Assembly: GCA_047629095.1 (NCBI GenBank)
Contig: JBLHWM010000018.1
Location: 1 to 20,006 of the forward strand
Length of the DNA stretch: 20,006 bases
DNA from: CALBMX01 sp047629095
Lineage (GTDB): Bacteria; Planctomycetota; UBA1135; GCA-002686595
Direction: 5' to 3'
Translations under genes and position numbers: made by a program
The notes under the pieces: generated by a model
What the model was told of the DNA's origin: nothing
Seen by the model: only the letters and a program-made list of their open reading frames with translations
The model's database searches: none
Shown here: positions 1-7,712 of the stretch, piece by piece
Layout of the letters: each line of letters opens with the position of its first letter
Numbering within the stretch: position 1 is the stretch's first letter

Positions 1-99
1 ACCGTGGGCAAGGCGCTCGGGATGATCGAGAAGCTGCCTGGCCTGCAGTCACGACGCGGGCGCTTCCGCTTCTACCGGTTTACGAAGCCCGGCGCCTAG
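1..99 (+). CDS. C-terminal end of an unidentified protein (5' end outside window)
   Basis: Frame 1 is open from the first base to a TAG stop and encodes the last 32 residues of a protein. The tail is basic and aromatic (RRGRFRFYRF followed by TKPGA), which looks like a real protein C-terminus rather than random translation, but it is too short to assign to a family. It converges on the methyltransferase gene on the opposite strand, leaving about 145 bases between the two stops. A class I methyltransferase tail is one possibility, but nothing visible proves it. Confidence 0.5.
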   Translation, partial: TVGKALGMIEKLPGLQSRRGRFRFYRFTKPGA

Positions 100-192
100 C
101 GCGCTTGAAAAGCGGCCGACTCGACAGCCCCTCTTCAACTCTGCAGCGTCGCTCGGGAGCAAGCCGGACTCAAAGATTGCCTCGTTCCAGGG

Positions 193-208
193 CGCCCTGT
201 TTAGGGCG
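193..208. terminator. Small GC-rich hairpin between convergent genes
   Basis: CGCCCT and AGGGCG form a perfect 6-bp stem around a GTTT loop. It lies between the stop of the partial plus-strand gene and the stop of the minus-strand methyltransferase gene. There is no T-tract on either side, so a terminator role rests only on position. The 10-base string CTAGCGCGCT occurs directly repeated in the same spacer (96-105 and 214-223), with no evident meaning. Confidence 0.25.
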
Positions 209-244
209 GCAAGCTAGCGCGCTGAAGCTCTCGGACTACGGCGA

Positions 245-859
245 CTATTTGCGCCGAAAAACAAGGCGCCTCTCTTCCCAGCGCCGGCGGCCAGAGGTCG
301 GCGTCCAGGGCTCGTCCCCTAATAGCTCGAAAGAGTCTCCTAGCTGCTCGGCCAGCTCCGCGGGAGTTGCGCGGAAGGGCGGGCCACCCTCTTCCGTGGG
401 CTTATTGGTGGGAAACAAGAGCGACAGCAGAATGCCGCCGGGCTTGAGGCAGCGCTCCATGTTCTTGGCGAAGAGTGGGCGCTGGTCGTGGCTAATCGCA
501 CAGAAGATCGTGTGCTCATAGATCAGGTCGTAGGTGCCCTGGCCCTCGGGCCCACTTGGATCGAAGTCGAGGACGTTGGTCACAAGAAAGCGGCTGCCAT
601 TCTTGGTGAAGTCACCCTTCAAGCGCTCGCCCGCCAAGTCCACCAGATCCAAGGCGTCGACGCGCCAACCATTCTCGGCGAGGAACAACGGGTCGTGTCC
701 GCGGCCACACCCGGGAACAAGCGCAGAGCGTCCGGCACCGGGATTGTCCTGCACCCAATCCGAGAGCCCGGGGTGTTCGCCGCCCAGGTCCCAGGGCGTA
801 TGATCTTCTTCGTAGCGGCCGCGCCAGTTGAAGCAGGGCTCGAGCTCGGGGTCCGTCAT
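245..859 (-). CDS. TPMT-like class I SAM-dependent methyltransferase
   Basis: This 204-residue protein has the layout of the thiopurine S-methyltransferase / halide-thiol methyltransferase family. An N-terminal W-x-x-R-Y...TPWD segment lies at residues 12-24, the SAM-binding motif VPGCGRGHD at 48-56, an acidic strand end (ALDLVD) near 69-74, YDLIYEH at 110-116 and LKPGG at 138-142. The family methylates thiols, halides or metalloids with S-adenosylmethionine in the cytoplasm; the substrate here cannot be read from sequence. I chose the ATG at 859 because its ATGA overlaps the stop of the upstream cupin gene, a layout typical of translational coupling; a start at 916 would add 19 residues inside that gene. 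Family assignment is good, exact activity unknown. Confidence 0.88.
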   Translation of the reverse strand: MTDPELEPCFNWRGRYEEDHTPWDLGGEHPGLSDWVQDNPGAGRSALVPGCGRGHDPLFLAENGWRVDALDLVDLAGERLKGDFTKNGSRFLVTNVLDFDPSGPEGQGTYDLIYEHTIFCAISHDQRPLFAKNMERCLKPGGILLSLLFPTNKPTEEGGPPFRATPAELAEQLGDSFELLGDEPWTPTSGRRRWEERRLVFRRK

Positions 860-2205
860 TTGGTTGCCCGCCGAACGGCCATGGAGAGTGAGTAGCCCGG
901 CTCCGCCGAAGCGCAAAAGACCGAGTGCAACATCGTGTGCCCCAAGCCGTGGTTCGGCATCAACAGCACGTCGCCCGGACGCATGATGAAAGCGTGCCCC
1001 GCATCCGCGAGAAGATTAGTGAACTCGGGACCGCGATTGACGAGTCGGGCGAGTTGGCCACAGCCGGGCTTCTCGAGCTCGCCGTAAACGAAGCGGCCCC
1101 CTTTCAAGATCTTGCGCATCAGCGTCGCGCCTTGGTGCCCGCGGAAGAGTGCGGCCTTGAGCCAGGGCATCTCGCCCTCGTCGATGTACTCGACGAACTC
1201 CATCACGCGAACCGCAAGCTCTTGGGTCGAGAGGGCAATCCACGCCGTCTCACCGGAGAGTTGGGCGTAGACGACACCGCGCTGGCGCTCGTTGTAGTCC
1301 TCGTCGAAGGCGTCGTGGTGCATCAGGGCGCCGCCGTTAGGCGCATTCCAATAGGCGATGTCTTGGGTGAAGTAGTGCTCGCCAGAAGGCGGCGCGGGTG
1401 CGGCGTCCTCACCGTCGCCGGCATCCGCGGCATCCTCCACCAGGTCGAGCTCCCCGAGCATGGTCAGCAGGTCCTTGTTTTCCCGCAGCAGCGCAGTCTC
1501 CGGCAGGAGCTCGCGTCCGAGCTGCTCGATCGTGCGATGCCCCGCTTCGTCATGGCTCGCGTCATCGTCGACCTCCTGGCCAAAGGAGAGCCGAATCCGG
1601 GCGGACATGTCCTCCTCGTGATCGGACAAGCGCTGGGTCTTGACCCAAAAGTTGGGCTTCGCACCCTCGCTGCTCTTCGAATCAAAGCTCAAGAAGCGCC
1701 GCTCGAGATCGCGTTGCCCGTCCTCCCCTGCCTGCTCGCCAAGCTGGGCCGACTCCTCCGCCCCACGCACCGTAAAGCGAGGGTCCAGACGCTCAAGGCT
1801 CGCCTCAAGGAAGCCATCAAGAGCACCTTCGTTCCTGATCGATTTGTGCAACGCCATCCGCTGCTTCAAGACCGGGGCAAAGCCCGGCAGCGTGCTATCG
1901 AGCATCCCGCGCAAGAGGATCGGCCGCGCATCCGCCCAGCGCTGGCGCCAAGCGTGGATATCCGCAGCTTCCGCCGCGCACAACCCATCGGTGCTGATCT
2001 CGGCCCAAGAGCCGTGCGCGATACCCCGTCGCTGCAGGTCCACACGCGCCCGCTCGCGCTCGGCCACTTCCGCCAAGAACTCGGGCTCGTCCTCAGGCGA
2101 CCAGGAAATCACCCCAACGCCACCGGGCAAGTCGTGCCGATCCGGCGCCCCCACAATCTCCTTCAACATTCCACTCATAGCTCCCCATTCTACCGCCCCA
2201 ACCAC
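856..2205 (-). CDS. Cupin/JmjC-like Fe(II)-dependent oxygenase family protein
   Basis: A 449-residue cytoplasmic protein with no signal peptide. The N-terminal part has the phrase RPILLRGML (residues 94-102), common at the entry of cupin_8/JmjC-like domains. The metal site appears to be H296-x-D298 in the segment GALMHHDAFDED, with a distal histidine at H423 or H427 in the PNHGLGHTMLHS segment. This H-x-D...H pattern is that of 2-oxoglutarate/Fe(II) oxygenases and protein hydroxylases. An acidic, Ala/Gly-rich linker (about 255-275) precedes the cupin core, and residues 150-255 are atypical and charged. The start is uncertain: GTG at 2205 has GGGAG about 10 bases upstream, while ATGs at 2178 and 2169 are also possible. 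Its stop overlaps the methyltransferase start by four bases, so the two are probably co-translated. The substrate is unknown. Confidence 0.75.
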   Translation of the reverse strand: MVGAVEWGAMSGMLKEIVGAPDRHDLPGGVGVISWSPEDEPEFLAEVAERERARVDLQRRGIAHGSWAEISTDGLCAAEAADIHAWRQRWADARPILLRGMLDSTLPGFAPVLKQRMALHKSIRNEGALDGFLEASLERLDPRFTVRGAEESAQLGEQAGEDGQRDLERRFLSFDSKSSEGAKPNFWVKTQRLSDHEEDMSARIRLSFGQEVDDDASHDEAGHRTIEQLGRELLPETALLRENKDLLTMLGELDLVEDAADAGDGEDAAPAPPSGEHYFTQDIAYWNAPNGGALMHHDAFDEDYNERQRGVVYAQLSGETAWIALSTQELAVRVMEFVEYIDEGEMPWLKAALFRGHQGATLMRKILKGGRFVYGELEKPGCGQLARLVNRGPEFTNLLADAGHAFIMRPGDVLLMPNHGLGHTMLHSVFCASAEPGYSLSMAVRRATK

Positions 2206-2232
2206 CCCTACGAAACTCCCATTCCCCCTCCC
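2205..2232 (-). promoter_or_regulatory. Candidate G-quadruplex in the leader of the cupin gene
   Basis: The minus strand carries four G-runs (GGG, GGGGG, GGG, GGGG) separated by 1, 3 and 9 bases, directly at the proposed GTG start of the oxygenase gene. More G-runs follow into the coding start and more lie upstream to about 2290. The whole spacer between this gene and the divergent PAP2 gene is strongly C-rich on the plus strand. Whether it folds or regulates is unknown. Confidence 0.3.
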
Positions 2233-2366
2233 TCATCAGGCCTTCCACCCCCACCCTCCGCCCTGCGGACGTACGCACCCCCCCAACTCGAGACACACCT
2301 ACCCCAAGAAACCTGCCGCCAGTCGCGCGCAAGTCCCGCGTCGAACCGCTACCCTCTGCTGTCTCC

Positions 2367-3200
2367 ATGGCCTTCCCCCTCCACTACTTCGTCTTCGCGC
2401 CCCTAGTTCTCCTGGCGCTGCTCGCCTTCATCGTGCCCGGGAAGTCGCCCTTCGCCGTGCTCAAGGAGGCATTCATCGCCATCCGCGATACCCGCGGCGG
2501 CCGACTTGCCGCCGGCGCCTTTGTGGGCGTGTTTGTGGTCAGCTTGATCGAGGGGCACTTCGACGACGCCTTGACCGTGGCCCTTGGCTACGACCTCACG
2601 GCCGCCGTGCTCGCCTTCGAAGGCGACTTCGTGCTCAACATTCAGAACGCCTTCCTCGCCATGCCCGGTGGCGACTTTGTGATCGCCGTACTTGCCTTGA
2701 CCTACACTGCGGGCTACATCGCTTGGCTCGTCCTGCCCCCCTTCGCACTGCTCGGGCTCAATCGCAAGCACGCAGCCGGTACCTACGCCTGCGCCTTCGC
2801 GGTCAACTACGTGCTGGCCCTCCCCTTCTACCTCTTCGCCCCGGTGCAAGAGGTCTCCTGGAGTGGGCTCACTAAGACCCGCCCTCTTTTGGAAGAGCAC
2901 TGGCCCGGCATCACCGAGGCCCTGCGAGCGGAGAGCGCCCTCGACAACTGCCTTCCAAGCCTGCACGTCTCGATCGCGGTCACCGCGCTCTGGTTTATGG
3001 TGCGCTATGGCAACCGCAGGTCGGCCATCGTCGGCTGGCCACTCACCATTGGCGTGATCCTCTCGGTGCTGGTGCTCGCGATCCACTGGGGTGTGGACAC
3101 GGCCGCCGGCATCCCCTTCGGTGTGCTTTGCGCTTGGATTGCCGAGCGTCTATTCCCTATCCCCAGCTGCGAAAAGCCGGGCCAAACCGAAGCCGGTTAG
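2367..3200 (+). CDS. PAP2/Aur1-like membrane phosphatase or inositolphosphotransferase
   Basis: A 277-residue multi-pass membrane protein. Hydrophobic segments lie at about 6-23, 48-62, 104-130, 138-160, 199-212, 223-240 and 245-262. The catalytic signature is the pair NCLPSLH (194-200) and IHWGVD (239-244). These match phosphatase motifs 2 and 3 of the PAP2 superfamily, with H200 as the likely nucleophile and H240/D244 as the charge-relay pair, as in Aur1-like inositolphosphotransferases. The family acts on lipid phosphates or transfers phospho-head groups at the membrane. The gene is divergent from the cupin gene, and its TAG overlaps the TAA of the convergent pdxA-like gene. No Shine-Dalgarno is evident before the ATG. 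Superfamily assignment is firm; substrate is not. Confidence 0.85.
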   Translation: MAFPLHYFVFAPLVLLALLAFIVPGKSPFAVLKEAFIAIRDTRGGRLAAGAFVGVFVVSLIEGHFDDALTVALGYDLTAAVLAFEGDFVLNIQNAFLAMPGGDFVIAVLALTYTAGYIAWLVLPPFALLGLNRKHAAGTYACAFAVNYVLALPFYLFAPVQEVSWSGLTKTRPLLEEHWPGITEALRAESALDNCLPSLHVSIAVTALWFMVRYGNRRSAIVGWPLTIGVILSVLVLAIHWGVDTAAGIPFGVLCAWIAERLFPIPSCEKPGQTEAG

Positions 3201-4192
3201 ATCGCCTCTGGAATCCAGGCTGCGGCCTGGAGCAGGGCAGTGATCAGGTTCTCGGGCGAGGCCACGCCCTGGCCGGCAATGTCGAAGGCCGTCCCGTGGG
3301 CGGGGCTCACGCGCAGATAGGGCATACCGAGTAAGACCGTGACGCCGGTGGTCGGCGCGGCCAACTTGACCGGGATGAAGCCCTGGTCGTGGTAGAGGGC
3401 GAGCACCGCGTCGTACTTGCCTGCGGCGGCCGCGACGAAGATCGTGTCCGGAGGTTCGGGACCGGTCACGTGGAAGCCCTTCGCTCGCGCCTCTTTGATC
3501 GCGGGCATCAGCACGCGCTGCTCGTCATCGCCGAATAGTCCGCCTTCGCTGGCGTGGGGATTGACTCCAGCGACGGCCAGGTGTGGCGCATCGAAACCGA
3601 AGCCGACCATGGACTCGTGCAGCAGTTCGAGCGAGTCCAGAATTAGCTTGGGGGTCAGGCTAGCGATCGCCGCCACGGTAGACATGTGACGGGTCGCCAT
3701 CAGTACCCGCATGTCACCGGCAATCGCCATCATCTGGCAGCGGTCCGCCGAAGCCCAGCGGCGCAGCAGCTCCGTCTGTCCCTCCACCTTCTCACCGGCC
3801 ATGTGCATGGCCTCCTTGCAAACCGGCGCCGTAACCAGGCCGTCGACCTGCCCACCGAGGCCAAGGTCAGCACCCAGACGAAGGGCATCCAAGGCAGCGC
3901 GTCCACAATCCTTTTGGGCATGGCCCATCTCGAAAGACCCGAGCTTCCCACGGGAAGAGTCGAGCCAGAGATTGCGTCCGGCCTTCCGCTCAACCGTCTG
4001 TAGGTCAGCTACAGACTCGACGACCTCGCAGCCAGGAATCCTAAGCTCCTGGGGGCCCAAAACGACGGCCTCGAGGGCCGCCGCAACACGCTCATCCAAG
4101 AGTGCTGCTCGGACAATCTCAGGGCTGATCCCCGAGGGGTCCCCGAGTGTGAGGGCAATGCGCGGGAGTGCGCTCTGTCGTGAGGCTGCCAT
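3197..4192 (-). CDS. pdxA: 4-hydroxythreonine-4-phosphate dehydrogenase (PdxA) family
   Basis: A 331-residue protein of full family length. PdxA oxidises 4-phosphohydroxy-L-threonine with NAD(P)+ in the DXP-dependent pyridoxal phosphate pathway. Family motifs are clear: GDPSGISPE (17-25), TAPVCKEAMHMAG (121-133), the three metal ligands H169, H213 (VNPHASE) and H268 (YHDQG), and HGTAFDIAGQG (299-309). Two positions that contact substrate in the E. coli enzyme look changed: the usual GHTE is GQTE (Q139), and the Asn of the GVN-x-TLG segment is T285. Counterparts of the conserved Lys, Arg and Asp (K276, R294, D249) remain. The ATG at 4192 is the first reasonable start. It may be true PdxA or a PdxA-like enzyme for a related substrate. 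No other vitamin B6 gene lies nearby. Confidence 0.9.
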   Translation of the reverse strand: MAASRQSALPRIALTLGDPSGISPEIVRAALLDERVAAALEAVVLGPQELRIPGCEVVESVADLQTVERKAGRNLWLDSSRGKLGSFEMGHAQKDCGRAALDALRLGADLGLGGQVDGLVTAPVCKEAMHMAGEKVEGQTELLRRWASADRCQMMAIAGDMRVLMATRHMSTVAAIASLTPKLILDSLELLHESMVGFGFDAPHLAVAGVNPHASEGGLFGDDEQRVLMPAIKEARAKGFHVTGPEPPDTIFVAAAAGKYDAVLALYHDQGFIPVKLAAPTTGVTVLLGMPYLRVSPAHGTAFDIAGQGVASPENLITALLQAAAWIPEAI

Positions 4193-4462
4193 ATGGGCGG
4201 CATTCTACGATTCGTGCCCGACTACACCCCTTTGGGACACGGCTTTTTGGCTGGAAACCTTCCTCCTTAGGCGGCTTCTGACCTCGGCCTAGCGCCCGCT
4301 CGCAAAAGGGCCATCCGGAGACGAAGCCCCCATTGAGCATGCGAGAAGGCGAGAAGCGAAACGGCGGAAGCGATCTTCCTTGCCGCTGAGCACAACTCGG
4401 TCCTGACCGGCGCGCCAGGGACGAAGAGGGCGAACTCGACCAGGCCCTTTAGCGACGGGCAG

Positions 4463-4756
4463 CTAGGCTTCCTCGGCGCTGCTCGCTTCGCTGGCCGCCT
4501 CGGGCACTCCACCGGAGCGCAAAAAGTTCAGCGTACTGGCAATCACATCCAGCACTTCCAGGCTTGGGCTTTCGCCGAAATCCACGCGAGCCAGGAGTTG
4601 CAGGAGATCAGAGTTCTCTCCGACGGGCACCTTGCGGCGCTTGGCCGAAGCTCGCACGCGCTCGGCAAGCTCGCCTTGGCCCTCGACGATTCGGCGGCTC
4701 GATTTAGAAGCGCCTGGATAGCGCAAGAACAACTTGAGTGGAGTAGATTCGGTCAT
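4463..4756 (-). CDS. Stand-alone FlhB C-terminal-domain-like protein
   Basis: A 97-residue protein that resembles the cytoplasmic C-terminal domain of FlhB/YscU, the type III export-gate subunit, after its autocleavage. The segment LFLRYPGAS (9-17) fits the strand that follows the NPTH cleavage site, and VEGQGELAERVRASAKRRKVPV (24-45) fits the conserved GxGxxAxxIxxxAxxxxVPV region. DLLQLLARVDFGE (50-62) and the final helix up to about residue 80 complete the domain. The NPTH site and the FlhB membrane part are absent, so it cannot be an export gate by itself. Free-standing versions exist, such as B. subtilis YlqH. The gene lies 46 bases after a FliK-like gene on the same strand. The ATG at 4756 excludes a non-homologous N-terminal extension that stays open upstream. 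The last 15 residues are an acidic Ala/Glu tail. Confidence 0.8.
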   Translation of the reverse strand: MTESTPLKLFLRYPGASKSSRRIVEGQGELAERVRASAKRRKVPVGENSDLLQLLARVDFGESPSLEVLDVIASTLNFLRSGGVPEAASEASSAEEA

Positions 4757-4802
4757 CGGATTCTTTTCTTGGGGGGGTAGGGGTCTGAGCGGTACGAGTT
4801 GA

Positions 4803-5921
4803 TTAGCCCCGAAGGTCGAGTACCTTGCGCTTGCGCAAGAAGCCGATGTCCAGGTGGCGGCGAGAGACGTCGATGTCCTCGGGAGGCGCGGCGAACACAG
4901 AGACGCGAGCGGGTAAGAACTCCTTCCCAATGTCCAGGTCAATGGTGTCCGCAATCTGATCTTGCAGTTTGCGCGAGCGAGTTTGCAGCTCGGCAACGAG
5001 GCTCTGATCCGAGACGAGAAGCCGCATGGAGACACCTCCAGCTCCCAGGGTGAAGTCCACCCGAATCGGGCCAAGGCTCTCGAAGTCAACCCCTAACGTG
5101 ACGCGCCAGACAGGAGTGCCTAAGGGGTCATCTTCCACGAGCTCGCGGTGCTGCACGAACAGGCTCGCGCAGACCCAGCGATCTCCGTCGCGCACGGGGA
5201 AGGTCCAGTGGTTCGGATCACCCTCAACTTGGCGAGCGACCTGCAGAACCTGCTCGGCTTCCAATCCTGCCAGGGCGCGCTCGAGCTCAACGCGTAGCTC
5301 GGGTGAGGGATCTTTGCCGAGGGAGCCCAACAGCTCTCCTTTCAGATCGCGCTCCAGCTCCAGCAGACAAGCGATATCATCGGAGAGGTCACCTGCCCGT
5401 AGCAGGTTCGCCTCGTAGCCCAGGCCGATGCGGTTCAGGACATCGGCGAGTTCGAGCCCGTCTGCGCCCGGCTGTAAGAGGTGGTCTTCGAGTCGGGACA
5501 ACAGGGCGTCGCAGCTGCCGTCGGAATCTTCGGAGTGGGCCAGAGTTGACACCAAGTTCTCCGCGAGATCGATCACGAGGTCACCAAGGGGGACGTCCTG
5601 GCTCAGCACCATGCGCAGGGCATCGTGCAGCCGAAACTCGGTCAGGCCGGGGTCGCTCAAGATAGTCAGGTCCAACTCGCCCGGCCCCTTCCCCTGCTCT
5701 ACGCGGAAGTAGAAGGACTGTCCGACGAGCAGGCGCACATCGGATTGAAGGGAGAAGCGATGGCGGCCAACACGCACTAGGAAGCAGCCCTCTCCAAACG
5801 TCTCTACAACCTGCCCCATCAAGACTCGACCTACCCGCAGGGCCCCTTCGAGCTGTTTTCGCTGGGAAGAGGCCAGGCTTGAGGCGTGGTGATTGGGGAC
5901 TTCGTAGGGGTTCTTGGGCAC
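4803..5921 (-). CDS. FliK-like hook-length-control C-terminal-domain protein
   Basis: A 372-residue protein without signal peptide or membrane segment. Residues 28-88 form a beta-rich stretch (RVGRVLMGQVVETFGEG...), followed by a leucine-rich helical middle. Residues about 275-325 carry the Flg_hook/FliK-C pattern: LGPIRVDFTLGAGGVSMRLLV, then a long helix with LVAELQTRSRKLQDQI. In flagellar systems FliK-C contacts FlhB-C to switch export specificity, so its position just upstream of an FlhB-C-like gene supports the call. The same pairing is seen in B. subtilis ylqG-ylqH. FliK-type proteins are usually Pro/Gln-rich in the middle; this one is not. Translation probably starts at GTG 5921, with AGGA about 10 bases before it. 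Domain call is moderate; actual role unknown. Confidence 0.65.
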   Translation of the reverse strand: MPKNPYEVPNHHASSLASSQRKQLEGALRVGRVLMGQVVETFGEGCFLVRVGRHRFSLQSDVRLLVGQSFYFRVEQGKGPGELDLTILSDPGLTEFRLHDALRMVLSQDVPLGDLVIDLAENLVSTLAHSEDSDGSCDALLSRLEDHLLQPGADGLELADVLNRIGLGYEANLLRAGDLSDDIACLLELERDLKGELLGSLGKDPSPELRVELERALAGLEAEQVLQVARQVEGDPNHWTFPVRDGDRWVCASLFVQHRELVEDDPLGTPVWRVTLGVDFESLGPIRVDFTLGAGGVSMRLLVSDQSLVAELQTRSRKLQDQIADTIDLDIGKEFLPARVSVFAAPPEDIDVSRRHLDIGFLRKRKVLDLRG

Positions 5922-6144
5922 GATGGAGAGTTCCTGCGCTGGATCAGCGGTTAGGTGCGGTTGGAGCGGGCTTCACCTCCGGTATCGGCCCCGGGCCTTT
6001 GGGGATTAGCTCTGATTCCAGACAGGTTCGAAAATCACGGGTCAGTAAAGAAGGGGTCTTAGGTGGCTGATTTCCACAACACCGCTTTATCCTCTGGTCT
6101 CGGCCGATTTGCGCGCAATGCCGTCGCCTGCTCCAATCCGCGAT

Positions 6145-7626
6145 ATGTTCACCATTATGCTCCGCACCCTTCTCCTCGCCCCACTCGCTTGCCTCGCCCT
6201 TGGAAGCACTTCGCCCGCCCAGGAGGCCATCAACTACGAGCAGCACGCCAACGGCTTCGCCCTCGACCACGGCCTCACGGGCCTGACTTCCATCGAGGTC
6301 AACTTCAGGCAGGTCATCGACGGAGCCTACGCCCACGTGACGATCGGCATGTTCGAGGTCTACCACCCGATCCCCGACCTCGACAACTCAGGCGTCGCCA
6401 GGACCTTCCAAGGCGTCTGCCGGCAGCTCATTACCATGCAGCAGACCTGGCTCGATAACCTGCAGCCCGAGTCGGGCAGACTCAAGGATGTCGAGGCTGA
6501 CCTCAAGACCATGGACAAGTGGGTCAAGTCCTGGAGCCTGGGCCGGCTCGCCGATCTCGACCTCGAGAGCCCCCACGACCTGCTCGATGCCTTTAAAGCC
6601 AAGGACAAGTACCGGGCCGCCTCCCTACGTCTGACGGACAGCTTCCTCAGGGGGGAGAGCCTTGGACTCGAGCGCCCTTTGGATCAATTTGAGACGTCAC
6701 CGCTCATCCTGTGCCCCACCCGCCGCGAGTTCGTTCGGCTGGTCTGCTATGCGGGTCTGCTCTATGAAACAGAGCGCTCCAAGTACTGGGCCGACAACCT
6801 CCACGAATGGATCGAAGGGCGCATCATGAACATGCGCGCCCTGGCTCTGGAATACGTCGATGTGAGCCTCCAAGTCGGCGACATCTATGGCGGCCAGGCC
6901 ATGAATGTGCGCCACACGGATGAGCTGGAGCAGCACGTGATCCAGCGCGCTTTCCTCAGCATGATGCAGAGCTACTTTGGCAACCAGTTTGACCCTGCCC
7001 TTGCGGTTGGCTTTGCGATCAACTTCAACGTGGATGTCTTCGGTCTCGACCACGGCCGGCTCGAGGGCGACCCGCGCGGCAACTCCACACCACCCAGGGA
7101 GGTCTTTATCCCCGGCGGTAACCCCGACGGCGGCTACCTTCCGCCCTTGAGCGCCGAGAGCCCGTACCGCGAGCTCGAGGGTGAGTTCAGGTACGTCGGA
7201 AAGCTCTCGGCCACCCAGGTCGCCGGGAATACAGCGGATCAGAATCAGCAGGCCCGCTTGCAGAGCTTCCTCATTCACGCCGACACGGGCTCCGGTAAGC
7301 ACGTGGTGATGAGCCCCTTCCTTGGCACTTCCGCCCTCAAGGCCCCGGTCCCACCGACGGAGTTCCTTGGCGACTACCAAGAGTTCTTCCGGGCCTACCG
7401 CACGGTCTTCATGCACTGGCTGCGGACCGAGGCTGGCAGTTCGAAGAAGGACTCGGCCAAGAAGTTTGCCCAGCTCCTATGCGCCTTGGGCGCGAGCACT
7501 GGCGAGGGCGACCCCAACCTCGAAGCCCTGATCCCCACCATCTATGACGGCCTGGTGCTCAGTAACGTGGAGCAAAACAAGGACTGTCTCGAAGGGCGCT
7601 TCCTCCGCTGGCTGAAGCTCGAGTAG
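6145..7626 (+). CDS. Exported protein of unknown function
   Basis: About 493 residues. The N-terminus MLRTLLLAPLACLALGSTSPAQ, starting at the ATG at 6157, is a good Sec signal peptide with cleavage near SPAQ. In-frame alternatives at 6109 (TTG), 6118 and 6145 would only lengthen the front; none has a clear ribosome binding site. The mature protein is mostly helical in character, with many charged residues, Trp and Tyr. It has three Cys near the middle (LILCPT, RLVCYAG) and C-terminus (LLCALGA), and a Gly/Pro-rich loop (FIPGGNPDGGYLPP). I recognise no family or catalytic motif. It is followed after 86 bases by a lipoprotein gene on the same strand, and the two may be co-transcribed. Base composition and codon style match the neighbours, so there is no sign of recent transfer. 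Confidence 0.75.
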   Translation: MFTIMLRTLLLAPLACLALGSTSPAQEAINYEQHANGFALDHGLTGLTSIEVNFRQVIDGAYAHVTIGMFEVYHPIPDLDNSGVARTFQGVCRQLITMQQTWLDNLQPESGRLKDVEADLKTMDKWVKSWSLGRLADLDLESPHDLLDAFKAKDKYRAASLRLTDSFLRGESLGLERPLDQFETSPLILCPTRREFVRLVCYAGLLYETERSKYWADNLHEWIEGRIMNMRALALEYVDVSLQVGDIYGGQAMNVRHTDELEQHVIQRAFLSMMQSYFGNQFDPALAVGFAINFNVDVFGLDHGRLEGDPRGNSTPPREVFIPGGNPDGGYLPPLSAESPYRELEGEFRYVGKLSATQVAGNTADQNQQARLQSFLIHADTGSGKHVVMSPFLGTSALKAPVPPTEFLGDYQEFFRAYRTVFMHWLRTEAGSSKKDSAKKFAQLLCALGASTGEGDPNLEALIPTIYDGLVLSNVEQNKDCLEGRFLRWLKLE

Positions 7627-7712
7627 GTCACGAGCCGGCCCCACTCCGCTCCATTGTGTTATTTTCCAAGCACCAACCCAAAGGGCTGGCGCTAACGCGC
7701 GTATCGACGACT

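Noticed and set aside
925..2406. Very long plus-strand open frames across the oxygenase gene.
   Set aside because: They are antisense to a coding sequence with cupin motifs. The translations are Arg/His/Pro-rich and lack any domain pattern; such shadows are common in GC-rich DNA.
4193..4462. Possible small minus-strand genes in the spacer upstream of pdxA (open frames of 73 and 81 codons).
   Set aside because: The translations are Arg/Ala/Pro-rich without pattern, overlap the neighbours in other frames, and have no convincing ribosome binding site. I see no feature in this spacer.
5944..6366. A 140-codon minus-strand frame between the FliK-like gene and the exported-protein gene.
   Set aside because: Most of it is antisense to the exported-protein gene, and the part in the spacer has no family pattern. 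The spacer is better read as a divergent promoter region.
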